Below, piece by piece: positions 17,522 through 26,764 of a stretch of DNA of 64,000 nucleotides; position 1 is the stretch's first letter, and every line of letters starts with the position of its first letter. The stretch spans positions 5,976,001 through 6,040,000 of the forward strand of contig NZ_CP121666.1 in NCBI RefSeq assembly GCF_029714325.1, given 5' to 3'. The notes under the pieces are model-generated. The model did not search any database. It saw nothing but the letters and a program-made list of their open reading frames with translations, and had not been told where the DNA came from. This stretch comes from Bradyrhizobium sp. CB1717 (GTDB lineage: Bacteria > Pseudomonadota > Alphaproteobacteria > Rhizobiales > Xanthobacteraceae). A program made the translations under genes and the position numbers.

Positions 17522-18157
17522 TCAGAGACTCGCGATCACGGGCGCGAGCTCGAGCGAGCCGCGATAGATCATCTCGAAGGCGACGTAAACGATGATGGCG
17601 AGACCGACATAGGCGATCCAGCGCTGCTTCTGCAGCACCCGGCCGAGCAGGTCGGCGGCAACGCCCATCATCGCGACCGACAACAGCAGGCCGAAGGCCA
17701 GGATGTAGGGGTGCTCGCGCGCGGCGCCCGCGACCGCGAGCACGTTGTCCAGCGACATCGAGACGTCGGCGGCGACGATCTGCACCGCGGCTTGGCCGAA
17801 GGTCTTTCGCTGCACCGGCGCGCTACCTGCGCCGCCGCCATGGTTGAATGCGAGCTCGCCCGAATGCGGCTGTTCGCGCAGCTCGCGCCACATCTTCCAG
17901 CACACCCAGAGCAGCAGCACGCCGCCGGCGAGCAGAAGGCCGATCACCTGCAACAGCTGGGTCGCGACGCCGGCAAACACGATGCGCAAGCCAGTTGCCG
18001 CGGCAATGCCGACGATGATGGCGCGCCGGCGCTGATCGGCCGGAAGGCCGGCCGCGGCAAGACCGATGACGACGGCGTTGTCGCCGGCAAGCACGAGGTC
18101 GATCAGGACGACCTGAAGCAGTGCAGACAGCGCGTCGGCGGTGATGAATTCAGTCAT
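17522..18157 (-). CDS. TerC family membrane protein (YjbE type)
   Basis: A 211-residue membrane protein with about seven helices. The paired acidic motifs DLVLAGDNAVVIGLA (about residues 20-34) and ADVSMSLDNVLAVAGAA (about 130-146) are the TerC signature, thought to bind metal in the membrane. Family members are linked to tellurite resistance and to Mn2+ or Ca2+ export during metalation of exported proteins. Its start overlaps the upstream gene by four bases (ATGA), so translation is coupled with it. Substrate here is not known. Confidence 0.9.
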   Translation of the reverse strand: MTEFITADALSALLQVVLIDLVLAGDNAVVIGLAAAGLPADQRRRAIIVGIAAATGLRIVFAGVATQLLQVIGLLLAGGVLLLWVCWKMWRELREQPHSGELAFNHGGGAGSAPVQRKTFGQAAVQIVAADVSMSLDNVLAVAGAAREHPYILAFGLLLSVAMMGVAADLLGRVLQKQRWIAYVGLAIIVYVAFEMIYRGSLELAPVIASL

Positions 18158-18522
18158 GATTGATCATTTTTCGGTGTGGACGGATCGAGCCAATGCGGCT
18201 TCTTCCGCTCGATCCAGTCGAAGACCTTTGAACGGGAGGAACGCAGCGCCGGCACGTCCTCGGCGAGCAGCGCAAGGCCAAGCGGCAGCATCCAGACGCC
18301 GAGCACCGGCAGGAAGGAGAGCACTCCGCCGACGACGAGCAGCGCGCCCGAGGGGATCCGCACCCAGCGGCTGGACGGCTTGAGCAGATAGCTGACGGTG
18401 TCGGCCATGCGCGGCGGCAGGCGGTGGACGAGCTTGTCGAGGCGCGGATCGCCGCCGGCCAGCTGGCTGGCGGCGCCCGCCGTCCCGGTCGTGTGCTCAT
18501 CCGATGCTGTGCTCATGCTCAC
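18154..18522 (-). CDS. Small membrane protein between TerB and TerC
   Basis: A 122-residue protein with an N-terminal polar part and one or two adjoining hydrophobic stretches (about residues 57-87, IPSGALLVVGGVLSFLPVLG onward), then a basic C-terminus. I recognise no named domain. It overlaps both neighbours by four bases (ATGA at each end), so it is made in step with TerB and TerC and is probably a structural partner of the TerC protein. Confidence 0.75.
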   Translation of the reverse strand: MSMSTASDEHTTGTAGAASQLAGGDPRLDKLVHRLPPRMADTVSYLLKPSSRWVRIPSGALLVVGGVLSFLPVLGVWMLPLGLALLAEDVPALRSSRSKVFDWIERKKPHWLDPSTPKNDQS

Positions 18523-18974
18523 TCCTTTGGGGCGGAGCTCACCGCACCCGGCCCGACCTGCTTTGCGCGCGGCAGCACCAGCGTCAAAAGCCGCAGCAGC
18601 TTGATCGCCTGCACCTCATGCGGATGCACGTCCTCGTCCGCGGCCGCGACGCGCTCCGACAGCTCGATCAGATGCGACGACAGCGGCATGTTCGAAACCG
18701 GCCGCAGCGTGTCGATCACCACATTGGCAAAGTCCGGCTCTTCCAATCGTTCCGCCAGTTCGTCGAACATCGAAAGCAGCCGCTCGTCGCCGATATGCGG
18801 CGCCAATCCGCGATCCCTGATGAAGCGGATCACCTCGTCACGCTCGACCGGCGAGACGCGCCGGTCGGCCACGGCGACCAGCGCGCCGGCAATGACCAGC
18901 GCCACTGCGGCCTGCTCGTTCAGGCTGGACGGTTCGGTGATCTCGATTGTATTTGAGAATTTGGCGTCAGACAT
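18519..18974 (-). CDS. TerB family tellurite-resistance protein
   Basis: A 151-residue all-helical TerB-like protein. Paired acidic motifs typical of the fold are visible in AVADRRVSPVERDEVIRFI (about residues 40-58) and AAADEDVHPHEVQAIKLL (about 113-130), which bind metal in characterised members. The ATG at 18974 has GAGGAG before it; the longer frame to 19118 has no similarity. It is first in the terB / small membrane protein / terC / yqhA set. Confidence 0.85.
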   Translation of the reverse strand: MSDAKFSNTIEITEPSSLNEQAAVALVIAGALVAVADRRVSPVERDEVIRFIRDRGLAPHIGDERLLSMFDELAERLEEPDFANVVIDTLRPVSNMPLSSHLIELSERVAAADEDVHPHEVQAIKLLRLLTLVLPRAKQVGPGAVSSAPKE

Positions 18975-19610
18975 CGTTGCTCCTCGTTTTGCGCAAATGG
19001 CCGCGCGGAGCTGCGATGGGGACGGCGGGTCGGAAGGAACTCGATAAGGCCCGACGGTCGGCCGATCCATCGCATTCGCGCGGGACAGGTCATCCGACAT
19101 CGCGAGGTTTGCCGACATCTGTCGGCGTCCTCGCCAGAGGGGCCCGGATTCTTGTTCGCCTCAGAGATAAAGATGGGTCTGTCGGAATCAAGGCGATACG
19201 ACTGCGACCAGCCGCCGCATCGGTTCCGTGTTGCCTTGTTTGGTTAAGCAGTTGCGCACGCAGCCCCCGTGTCCCGGACGGGAACGGGAGCGCAAGGTTT
19301 CGTACACACCTGTTTCAACACCGTCATTGCGAGCGTAGCGAAGCAATCCAGACTGTCTCCGCGGAAAGACTCTGGATTGCTTCGCTACGCTCGCAATGAC
19401 GGAGTGTGGGCGACGGCGTCGCTCCTTCAATTCGCGCCTCGACAAGATGCGCGACGGGACGGCGACATCGCAGCCGTGTCACGATGGTTCGCTACGATCT
19501 CGGGAACGAGCGCCCCGATGGCGCGCAGCGCTGCTGCGCCGCCATAGCGCCCGCGCAAGCTTCGGCGGCGAAAGTGCCGTCCGTGAATTTCGATGATCGC
19601 GGAGAAGCGC
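18975..19610. other. Non-coding interval with palindromic repeat
   Basis: These 636 bases separate the ter cluster from a small Cys-rich protein. Open frames here show no family resemblance and cross the long palindrome at 19321-19402. The promoter of the ter cluster should lie at its left end. Apart from the palindrome I see nothing to annotate. Confidence 0.5.
19321..19402. repeat. Long perfect palindromic intergenic repeat
   Basis: Two perfect 32-base arms (19321-19352 and 19371-19402) flank an 18-base loop. The arm starts CCGTCATTGCGAGCG and contains AAGCAATCCAGA. A degenerate copy of the same element is at 53822-53937. Such elements are spread through Bradyrhizobium genomes between genes. 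As RNA it would form a very stable hairpin that may block read-through or stabilise 3' ends. Confidence 0.85.
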
Positions 19611-19796
19611 ATGAACAGCATCACGTCCTGCACCGGCTGCGGCCATGCGCTTGTCCCGATGCTGACGGCCAAGGGCCGCGCGGAGCTGAGCTGCCTCTGG
19701 TGCGAAGGCATCGACGCGCGCGCGGTGGACATGGCGAAGTGGGCGGACAGCCCATCCGGCAAGCCCGAGCGGATGGCTCGTCGGTCGTTCGAATGA
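19611..19796 (+). CDS. Small two-CXXC protein
   Basis: A 61-residue protein with CTGC near residue 7 and CLWC near residue 28, spaced like a small zinc ribbon. The rest is short and polar. GGAG lies 6 bases before the ATG at 19611, which decides the start over an ATG six codons earlier. No partner is evident. It could bind zinc and act as a small adaptor, but function is unknown. Confidence 0.6.
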   Translation: MNSITSCTGCGHALVPMLTAKGRAELSCLWCEGIDARAVDMAKWADSPSGKPERMARRSFE

Positions 19797-20142
19797 GCGG
19801 TATCAGACGCTGAGCCGGCGGCATTCGCCTATGCCCGCGACTTGCAGGGCTGCATGCCGTTTGCAGGACATGCCGACAAATTAGACAAGATACACCCCCG
19901 CACCGGACTTGCGGGCTTTGCGAGTTGGCCCGGGCAGGTTGGTGAACATGTTCCCTAACCTCAGGCGCAATCTCGATTTTTTTCGCGCCGCGTGAAGCCG
20001 GAGAGCTTGCGCGCTGTGCCGTGCGCCGACTGGCCCAAAATTCGCAAGACATCGTTACGCCGGATTCCCTGCCCTCCCACGACAGGAGCAGCAAGATGCG
20101 TGCGCCCAGCTCCGGGATGACGGCATCACATCGGAGAATGCC
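19797..20142. other. Non-coding interval, no clear features
   Basis: A 346-base gap between the two-CXXC protein and a cupin-like gene. I see no conserved frame. It presumably contains the promoter of the gene at 20143, but no convincing -35/-10 pair stands out. Confidence 0.4.
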
Positions 20143-21282
20143 ATGAACGTGCATGCCGCGGGCGATCTCAAATTCACCGGCCTCACCCGTCCGGATGGCA
20201 CACCCCTTCGCCTGAATAACCAGGATTTCGTCGCGATCGACCGCGACAAGAATGCGAAATATGAGGCGACCTACCGGCCGCAGGCGCTCTACAACCGCGC
20301 TAATGAGGGCTTCCACGCCAACAACGAGACCTTCCTGCTGCACGAGGTCGCGACCAACCTGCCGATCTACCGCCCGGATACCGGTCCCACCGATTTCCAC
20401 CTTCATCTTCCGCCGGGCGGCTTCCAGCTCGTGCTGGTCACCTCGGGCGCATTCACCTTCGACTATGACGGACGCTGGTACAATGTCGGCCCCGGCGCGG
20501 TGATGCTGCAAAGCGCGATCGTGCATCGCCAGCTGTTCTACACTTGGTCGGGCCTGTCGACCGAAGAGAACCTGAAGACGCCGCAGACGGTGGTGCCCGA
20601 TCCGATCTCGATGGGCTATTCCGGCAAATTCCTCGAAGCCTTCATCACCGATCCTACCACCTTTCCGAACCCGACCATTGTCGGCCCGGACCAGATCAAT
20701 GAGGACGAAACGCCGCGCGTGGCCTGGAGCCATCCGCTGCATGACCGCCCGGCCAATGCCGGCTTCTGGCTTCAGGATCCCCTGGCGCTGGACGCGCTGT
20801 TCAAGCCGCTCACCGATGGTTCTGTCAAATCAGCCATGCCGGTTTACGTGCGCGATATCGGCATCGAGATTCCGAGCGGGCATCTCGTCACTGGCCACAT
20901 CGTCGCGACCGACCCGCGTGGCCACGCACTCTTGCCGAAGAGCACGTCTGCCGCAGCGGACGCGACCTGTTTTGCGAAGGGCGAGGTCGTGATCTACCGC
21001 GTCATTCGCGGCACGGCCGAGTTCAAGAAGAAGTCCGGCGAGAGCTTCCAGCTCTCCGCCGGCGATGTGGTGACGGCGGGCAAGGAGTCCATCAGCCTCG
21101 TCGCCGTCGGCGAGAACACCCAGGTCCTCCGCCTCGGCCTGCTCAAGGGCATGAACGAGTTGCGCAGCTGGACGCCGACGCAGCGCGACGAGATCGACGG
21201 CCTCGCCGGCCAGATCATCACCCACAAGGATATCCGTCCCCTGCGCACCGAGGGCAAGCCGGTCGGGTATCTGTATAGCTGA
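20143..21282 (+). CDS. Cupin-like hypothetical protein
   Basis: A 379-residue soluble protein rich in beta structure. The N-terminal half has TDFHLHLPPGGFQLVLVTSG and YNVGPGAVMLQSAIVHRQ, and the C-terminal half has FQLSAGDVVTAGKESISLV; both look like cupin barrels, which suggests a bicupin. His residues in DFHLHLP and IVHRQ could bind a metal. No named family was recognised. CGGAGA precedes the ATG. It stands alone between a gap and a convergent gor gene. Confidence 0.65.
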   Translation: MNVHAAGDLKFTGLTRPDGTPLRLNNQDFVAIDRDKNAKYEATYRPQALYNRANEGFHANNETFLLHEVATNLPIYRPDTGPTDFHLHLPPGGFQLVLVTSGAFTFDYDGRWYNVGPGAVMLQSAIVHRQLFYTWSGLSTEENLKTPQTVVPDPISMGYSGKFLEAFITDPTTFPNPTIVGPDQINEDETPRVAWSHPLHDRPANAGFWLQDPLALDALFKPLTDGSVKSAMPVYVRDIGIEIPSGHLVTGHIVATDPRGHALLPKSTSAAADATCFAKGEVVIYRVIRGTAEFKKKSGESFQLSAGDVVTAGKESISLVAVGENTQVLRLGLLKGMNELRSWTPTQRDEIDGLAGQIITHKDIRPLRTEGKPVGYLYS

Positions 21283-21313
21283 AGCGGGTCGCAGCTAGAC
21301 GCCCGCGGCTTTC

Positions 21314-21343
21314 TTCCTTCTCCCCTTGTACAAGGGGAGAGGG
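21314..21343. repeat. Short remnant of the CTTCTCCCCTTGT repeat family
   Basis: These bases join the two ends of the repeat seen in full at 35045-35194, with the whole interior missing. The result is a palindrome centred on TTGTACAA (TCTCCCCTTGTACAAGGGGA). It lies between the cupin-like gene and the convergent gor gene and could act as a weak bidirectional hairpin. Confidence 0.6.
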
Positions 21344-21390
21344 TAAGCGCGCACCAACTTGTTCGATTGAGAGTGCTCGTACCGCCGGTC

Positions 21391-22779
21391 CTACTCCGCC
21401 GCCTGACGCACGTGCCGCGCGGTCGGGGTGCGCATGGTGACGAGCTCTTCGGCCGCGGTCGGATGCAGCGCGATGGTCGCGTCGAAATCCGCCTTGGTCG
21501 CCTTCATCTTCACCGCGATCGCCACCACCTGGGTGACCTCGGCGGCGCAATCGCCAACGATGTGGCAGCCGAGCACGCGATCGGTCGAACCGTCGACCAC
21601 GAGCTTCATCAGCACGCGCGTGTCGCGGCCGGACATGGTCGCCTTGATCGGGCGGAACGTCGTCTTGTAGATGTCGACGCGACTGAACTGCGCGCGCGCC
21701 TCGGTTTCCGTCAGACCAACCGTGCCGACCTCCGGCTGCGAGAACACGGCCGTCGGGATGTTGGCGTGATCCACCTGCACCTCGCGCTTGCCGAACACGG
21801 TGTCGGCGAAGGCATGACCCTCGCGAATCGCGACCGGCGTCAGGTTGAAACGGTGGGTGACGTCGCCGATGGCATAGATGCTGTCGACCGAGCTCTTGGA
21901 GAAATGGTCGACCGCGATGCCGCCGTTCTTCGGATTGATGGCGACGCCGGCGTTCTCCAGGCCGAGATTGGCGACGTTGGGATGGCGGCCGATCGCGAAC
22001 ATCACCTGGTCCGAGGCGATGCTCGAGCCGTTCGACAGATGCGTGGTGAACTCGTCGCCGTGGCGGTCGACCTTGGCCACCGTGCAGCCGGTGAGGATGG
22101 TGATGCCCTGCTTCTCCATCTCGGAGCGGACATGGGCGCGCACGTCCTCGTCGAAGCCGCGCAAGATGTTGTCGCCGCGATAGATCACGGTGACGTCGGA
22201 GCCGAAGCCGGCGAAGATGCCGGCGAACTCCAGCGCGATGTAGCCGCCGCCCTGGATCACGATCCGCTTCGGCAGCTTCTTGAGGTGAAACGCCTCGTTG
22301 GACGAGATCACGTGCTCGATGCCGGGAATCGCCGCGCCGTGGTTGGGCGCGCCGCCGGTGGCGATGAGGATGTACTTCGCCCTGATCTTGCGGTCGTTCT
22401 CGAGCAGGCGGACGGTGTGCTTGTCCTCGATCGCCGCGCGGCTCTTGACGATCTGCGCGCCCGACTTCTCGACATTCGTCGTGTAGGCCGCCTCCAGTCG
22501 CGCGATTTCCTTGTCCTTGTTGGCGATCAGCGTCGCCCAGTCGAAGCTCATGGACGGGATGGTCCAGCCGAAGCCGGCGGCGTCCTCGATCTCGTGACGG
22601 ACATGCGAGCCGATCACGAACAGCTTCTTGGGCACGCAGCCGCGGATCACGCAGGTGCCGCCCATGCGGTACTCTTCCGCGATCATCACGCGGGCGCCGT
22701 GACCGGCCGCGATGCGGGCGGCACGCACGCCGCCCGAGCCGCCACCGATGACGAAGAGGTCGACGTCGAATTCAGCCAT
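21391..22779 (-). CDS. gor: Glutathione-disulfide reductase
   Basis: Reduces oxidised glutathione with NADPH to keep the cytosolic thiol pool reduced. The 462-residue flavoprotein has the FAD-binding GGGSGG near the N-terminus, the redox disulfide in GGTCVIRGCVPKK (about residues 41-53), the NADPH site GGGYIALEFA, the second FAD motif IYAIGDV, and the C-terminal HPTAAEE that supplies the active-site His-Glu. It is the last gene of the rpiA-DUF2059-gor group on the minus strand, 49 bases after the DUF2059 gene. Confidence 0.95.
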   Translation of the reverse strand: MAEFDVDLFVIGGGSGGVRAARIAAGHGARVMIAEEYRMGGTCVIRGCVPKKLFVIGSHVRHEIEDAAGFGWTIPSMSFDWATLIANKDKEIARLEAAYTTNVEKSGAQIVKSRAAIEDKHTVRLLENDRKIRAKYILIATGGAPNHGAAIPGIEHVISSNEAFHLKKLPKRIVIQGGGYIALEFAGIFAGFGSDVTVIYRGDNILRGFDEDVRAHVRSEMEKQGITILTGCTVAKVDRHGDEFTTHLSNGSSIASDQVMFAIGRHPNVANLGLENAGVAINPKNGGIAVDHFSKSSVDSIYAIGDVTHRFNLTPVAIREGHAFADTVFGKREVQVDHANIPTAVFSQPEVGTVGLTETEARAQFSRVDIYKTTFRPIKATMSGRDTRVLMKLVVDGSTDRVLGCHIVGDCAAEVTQVVAIAVKMKATKADFDATIALHPTAAEELVTMRTPTARHVRQAAE

Positions 22780-22828
22780 TGTCCACTCCGACCTCTTCTT
22801 TCAAGGATTACTGATCAGATAGGTACCG

Positions 22829-23380
22829 TCAGATTTCCTTGCCACGCTTGCGCATCTCGGCGCGGAAGGCCCCCATCACGGTCTCGGAGAAGTTCTGGGC
22901 CCAGGAGTTCATGAAGGCCATGCTGAGGCCGATGGCGCGCGGCTCGGCGTCGATCAGCTTCTTGCCCAGCGGCGACTTGTAGAAGGTGACGAGGTCCTTC
23001 AGCTCCTGCTCGGTGAACTCGCTGGCATAGATCTGCGCCATGCCATCGCCGATCTCGTTCTGGCGGCCGTTGAGCTGCTGGGCGACGACCTGGGCGACCT
23101 CGTTGAGGTCCTTCTGGTAGTTGAGGTTCTGCTGGATCAGCGCGATCTTGGTCTTCTCAACGAGACCGGGCACGGCGCCTTGATACATCGCAGTCGCGTT
23201 CTTGATCTGCAAAATTTCCCTGGCCGCCGCGACCGCGGCCGGCGAGGCCTTCGGCTGGGCCGGCGCGGCGGGTGCCTTGGGCTGCGCGGGAGCCGCCTGC
23301 TGCGCGAAGGCCGGGGCGGCCGAGACGGCCAGGCCAGCAGCAAGGGTCACGGCCGGCAACAATTTCAAAACGCTCTTCAT
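22829..23380 (-). CDS. Exported DUF2059 protein
   Basis: A 183-residue protein with a clear signal peptide (residues 1-26, cleaved after ...APAFA) and an Ala/Pro/Lys linker (about 27-50). The C-terminal domain with EFTEQELKDLVTFYKSPLGKKL is the DUF2059 signature. It is probably periplasmic, with unknown function. It lies 11 bases after rpiA and 49 before gor, so the three are likely co-transcribed. Confidence 0.88.
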   Translation of the reverse strand: MKSVLKLLPAVTLAAGLAVSAAPAFAQQAAPAQPKAPAAPAQPKASPAAVAAAREILQIKNATAMYQGAVPGLVEKTKIALIQQNLNYQKDLNEVAQVVAQQLNGRQNEIGDGMAQIYASEFTEQELKDLVTFYKSPLGKKLIDAEPRAIGLSMAFMNSWAQNFSETVMGAFRAEMRKRGKEI

Positions 23381-23391
23381 TCCTAGTCTCC

Positions 23392-24090
23392 TTAGGGCTT
23401 TCGCCGTTCAATTACGCGGATTCCCTCGCCGCCCGCCAGAACGGCCGAGCTGGCCAAGCCGATGAACAATCCATGCTCGACCACGCCGGGAATCGCGCTC
23501 AACGCCTTGGCGAGGCTGGCGGGATCCGCGATCCGTCCGAGCTGGGCATCGACGATCCAGTGGCCGCCGTCGGTGACGAAAACGTGGCCGTCCTTGGCCT
23601 TGCGGACCGCCATTTGCCCGGAAACGCCGCAGTCCGCAAATGCCTTCTCGATCGCGCGGCGCGTCGCGCCAAGCCCGAACGGGATGACCTCGACCGGCAG
23701 CGGAAACTTGCCGAGCGTCGGCACCCATTTGCTGTCGTCGGCTATCACGATCATGCGATCCGAGGCGGCCGCCACGATCTTCTCGCGCAGCAGCGCACCG
23801 CCGCCACCCTTGATCAGATTGAGCTCGGGATCGATCTCGTCGGCACCGTCGACGGTGATGTCGAGATGATCGACCTCATCGAGCGTGGTCAGCTTCACGC
23901 CACAACGCTCCGCATCGGCGCGCGTCGCCTCGGAGGTCGGCACGCCGATCACCTTCAGCCCGGCAGCCACCCGCTCGCCGAGCAGCTCGACGAAATGCTT
24001 CGCGGTCGAGCCGGTGCCGAGCCCGAGTTGCATGCCGTCACGCACCTCCTCCAGCGCACGCGCCGCCGCCTGCCGCTTCAACTGGTCCAT
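23392..24090 (-). CDS. rpiA: Ribose-5-phosphate isomerase A
   Basis: Interconverts ribose 5-phosphate and ribulose 5-phosphate in the pentose phosphate pathway. The 232-residue protein shows the family motifs [36 protein letters not shown] (two halves of the active site, including the catalytic Glu region), and [15 protein letters not shown]. The ATG at 24090 was preferred to a TTG two codons earlier. It heads the rpiA-DUF2059-gor group and is divergent from gph. Confidence 0.95.
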   Translation of the reverse strand: MDQLKRQAAARALEEVRDGMQLGLGTGSTAKHFVELLGERVAAGLKVIGVPTSEATRADAERCGVKLTTLDEVDHLDITVDGADEIDPELNLIKGGGGALLREKIVAAASDRMIVIADDSKWVPTLGKFPLPVEVIPFGLGATRRAIEKAFADCGVSGQMAVRKAKDGHVFVTDGGHWIVDAQLGRIADPASLAKALSAIPGVVEHGLFIGLASSAVLAGGEGIRVIERRKP

Positions 24091-24260
24091 GTTCAAGTTT
24101 GCGCCCGCCTCTGGCTTGAGAGTGCCGCCGGTATACCTGCTTGCGGCGGCCTATGTAGCCTCGTTTTCCCCGCCGGAACAGGCCTCTGCGCCGATCTTAT
24201 AAGGTGAACTTATGGCTTCTGCCCTTGCGCCGATCCGGCCGGCCCGATAGCGCTTGGCCC

Positions 24261-24950
24261 ATGACCTCGCCCTCCACGACCTCCCCCTACACCCTCGTCT
24301 TCGATCTCGACGGCACGCTTGTGGATACGGCGCCCGACCTGATCACCGCGCTGAACTACGTGCTCGACCGCGAAGGCCTGCCGCCGGTGCCGATGGCCTC
24401 GGCCCGCAACATGATCGGCGCCGGCGCCCGCAAGCTGATCGAGCGAGGCCTGGAGGCCGAGGGCCGCACCGTCTCCCCCGCCGACATGGACCGGATGACG
24501 GCGGATTTCATCGCCTATTACGCCGAGCATATCGCGGTCGAATCCCGCCCCTTCGAGGGGCTCGAGGCCGCACTCGACCATTTTGCGGCGCAAGGCCATC
24601 GCCTCGCGGTCTGCACCAACAAGCTGGAATGGCTGTCCAAGCGCCTCCTGGACCAGCTTGGCCTCAGCCGCCGTTTCGCGGCGATCTGCGGCGCCGACAC
24701 CTTTGGCGTCCAGAAGCCCGATCCGACCATCTTCCGGGAGACGGTGGCCCGGGCCGGCGGCAATGTGAAATCCAGCATCATGGTCGGCGACGCCGGAACC
24801 GACGTCGGGGTCGCCCGGCGGGCCGGGGTTCCCGTGATCGGGGTCAGCTTCGGCTACACGGACGTGCCGATCGCCGAGCTGAAGCCGGACCGGCTGATTC
24901 ATCACATGCGCGACCTGCCCGCGGCCGCCAGCAGCCTGATGACGGCCTAG
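24261..24950 (+). CDS. gph: Phosphoglycolate phosphatase
   Basis: A HAD-superfamily hydrolase of 229 residues. The nucleophile motif FDLDGTLVDTAPDL is at about residues 12-25, motif II is TNKLEW, motif III the Lys in KPDP, and motif IV GDAGTDV. The cap domain is type C1, as in Gph, which removes phosphate from 2-phosphoglycolate formed by DNA repair or photorespiration-like reactions. The ATG at 24261 starts just before motif I; the longer frame from 24204 is unsupported. Other HAD substrates cannot be excluded. Confidence 0.85.
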   Translation: MTSPSTTSPYTLVFDLDGTLVDTAPDLITALNYVLDREGLPPVPMASARNMIGAGARKLIERGLEAEGRTVSPADMDRMTADFIAYYAEHIAVESRPFEGLEAALDHFAAQGHRLAVCTNKLEWLSKRLLDQLGLSRRFAAICGADTFGVQKPDPTIFRETVARAGGNVKSSIMVGDAGTDVGVARRAGVPVIGVSFGYTDVPIAELKPDRLIHHMRDLPAAASSLMTA

Positions 24951-24998
24951 AGTTCAGCAAGATCTTGAAATCCCAGCAATAAACTTAAAAACCCCGCG

Positions 24999-25013
24999 TT
25001 AACCAATTGTTAA
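24999..25013 (+). promoter_or_regulatory. CtrA box upstream of lipoprotein gene
   Basis: TTAA (24999-25002), seven bases, TTAA (25010-25013): an exact match to the alphaproteobacterial CtrA site TTAA-N7-TTAA. It lies about 90 bases before the lipoprotein gene at 25105, so that gene may be cell-cycle controlled. Confidence 0.6.
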
Positions 25014-25104
25014 CTATGCGCGGCGCGCCGGTTGCCTGCCCTCAGCGACATCCCTAAGGTCCGCCCGGGATGTGGCGATTCGTCGCAGCGGATGTGGGTG
25101 GTTC

Positions 25105-25575
25105 ATGCGTCGTGTATTGGCGATTGCGCTGGCCGGAGCAAGCCTGGGTGGCTGCTCCTCGATGTCCTGGGACATGTTCAAATCGGCGCCGCCGACCGTC
25201 CAGGTCCGGCTCGAATCCAATCCCCCGGGCGCTGACGCCACCACCTCGCTCGGTCCGGGCTGCAAGACGCCCTGCTCGGTCTCGATTCCCGCCCCGGATG
25301 CGCCGTTCACCGTCGCCTTCGCGCTGCCCAAGTACCAGCCCGCGAGCGTGCCGGTGAACGTGATCAAGAATCCCGGGGATTTCACCACGCCCGCTTCGGT
25401 CACCACCGATCCGAATCCGGTATTTGCGGAACTCCAGCCGGCGACCCCGCCGAAACCCGTCCGCAAGCCGCACCGGCCGAAGAAGCCGAAGCCGGCCGCG
25501 ACGGCCGCGGCACCGGCTGATGCCGCACCTGCCACCGGCTCGCCGTTTCCCGATCCGAACGCGGGCAAGCGCTGA
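25105..25575 (+). CDS. Lipoprotein with Pro/Ala/Lys-rich tail
   Basis: A 156-residue exported lipoprotein. The signal peptide (MRRVLAIALAGASLGGC) ends with lipobox LGGC, so Cys17 would be lipidated. Residues about 30-105 resemble a PEGA-like beta domain (VQVRLESNPPGADATTSLGP). Residues about 112-150 are a Lys/Pro/Ala tail that could reach into peptidoglycan. The ATG at 25105 gives the correct signal peptide. A CtrA box lies upstream. Function is unknown; the architecture suggests an envelope structural role. Confidence 0.75.
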   Translation: MRRVLAIALAGASLGGCSSMSWDMFKSAPPTVQVRLESNPPGADATTSLGPGCKTPCSVSIPAPDAPFTVAFALPKYQPASVPVNVIKNPGDFTTPASVTTDPNPVFAELQPATPPKPVRKPHRPKKPKPAATAAAPADAAPATGSPFPDPNAGKR

Positions 25576-25683
25576 GTTACGTATACCACCCGATTGTCCT
25601 AGCCGCGTCCGATGCTTAGATTGCTTCCAGAGCACCGCTGAAGCAAAGGTGCGCCCGTCGCCGTAAGTGACAAGGCAGTTGGT

Positions 25684-26718
25684 ATGAACGGATTTTCTGC
25701 TAGCCCCCGCGCGGCGCTGTCGAGCGCGATGACTGATCCGTTCGGGCGGACCATCACCTACTTGCGCGTTTCCGTCACCGACCGCTGCGACCTGCGCTGC
25801 TTCTACTGCATGTCGGAAGACATGACGTTCCTGCCCAAGGCGGACCTGCTGACGCTGGAGGAACTCGACCGGCTCTGCACGGCCTTCATCGCCAAGGGCG
25901 TGAAGAAGCTGCGCCTCACCGGCGGCGAGCCGCTGGTCCGCCGCAACGTGATGACGCTGGTGCGCTCGCTGTCGCGGCATCTGACAAGTGGCGCCCTGAA
26001 CGAGCTGACGCTGACCACCAACGGCACCCAGCTCGCAAAGCATGCGAAGGAGCTGGCCGATTGCGGCGTCCGCCGCATCAACGTCTCGCTCGACACGCTC
26101 GATCCCAAGAAGTTCCGCGAGATCACCCGCTGGGGCGAGATCGACAAGGTGCTGGAAGGCATCGAGGCCGCGCGGGCCGCAGGCCTCGCCGTGAAGATCA
26201 ACGCGGTCGCCCTGAAGAACCTCAACGAGGACGAGCTGCCTTCACTGATGCGCTGGGCCCACGGCAAGGGCATGGGCCTGACCTTGATCGAGGTGATGCC
26301 GATGGGCGAGATCGGCGCGGGCCGCATCGATCAGTATCTGCCGCTGTCGCTGGTGCGCGCGCGGCTCGCCCAGCAGTTCACCATGACTGATCTCGCTGAA
26401 TCCACCGGCGGCCCTGCGCGCTATGTCAGCGTCGCCGAGACCGGCGGCAAGCTCGGCTTCATCACGCCGATGACCCATAATTTCTGCGAATCCTGCAACC
26501 GCGTGCGCATCACCTGCACGGGAACGCTGCACACCTGCCTCGGCCACGAGGATGCCTCGGACCTGCGCAAGCCGCTGCGTGCATCCGACGACGATGAGCT
26601 GCTGGCCGCTGCGATCGACCGCGCCATCGGGCTCAAGCCCAAGGGCCACGATTTCATCATCGACCGCCGCCACGACCGCCCCAGCGTCTCCAGGCACATG
26701 AGCGTCACGGGCGGCTGA
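25684..26718 (+). CDS. moaA: GTP 3',8-cyclase, molybdenum cofactor synthesis
   Basis: A radical-SAM enzyme that converts GTP to 3',8-cyclo-GTP in the first step of molybdopterin synthesis. The 344-residue protein has the N-terminal cluster CDLRCFYC (about residues 36-43), the SAM-binding TGGEPL, and the C-terminal second cluster in [18 protein letters not shown]. It ends in the essential Gly-Gly (SVTGG). No other moa gene adjoins. The molybdenum link with the ModE-like genes near 13-15 kb is functional, not positional. Confidence 0.95.
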   Translation: MNGFSASPRAALSSAMTDPFGRTITYLRVSVTDRCDLRCFYCMSEDMTFLPKADLLTLEELDRLCTAFIAKGVKKLRLTGGEPLVRRNVMTLVRSLSRHLTSGALNELTLTTNGTQLAKHAKELADCGVRRINVSLDTLDPKKFREITRWGEIDKVLEGIEAARAAGLAVKINAVALKNLNEDELPSLMRWAHGKGMGLTLIEVMPMGEIGAGRIDQYLPLSLVRARLAQQFTMTDLAESTGGPARYVSVAETGGKLGFITPMTHNFCESCNRVRITCTGTLHTCLGHEDASDLRKPLRASDDDELLAAAIDRAIGLKPKGHDFIIDRRHDRPSVSRHMSVTGG

Positions 26719-26764
26719 AGCATGATCCGGCCCCGGAGGGCCGCGGCAGTGCATTACGCGTGCC

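Noticed and set aside
26719..26764. GC-rich hairpin between moaA and the channel gene as a terminator
   Set aside because: The stem is short and no T-run follows on either strand.
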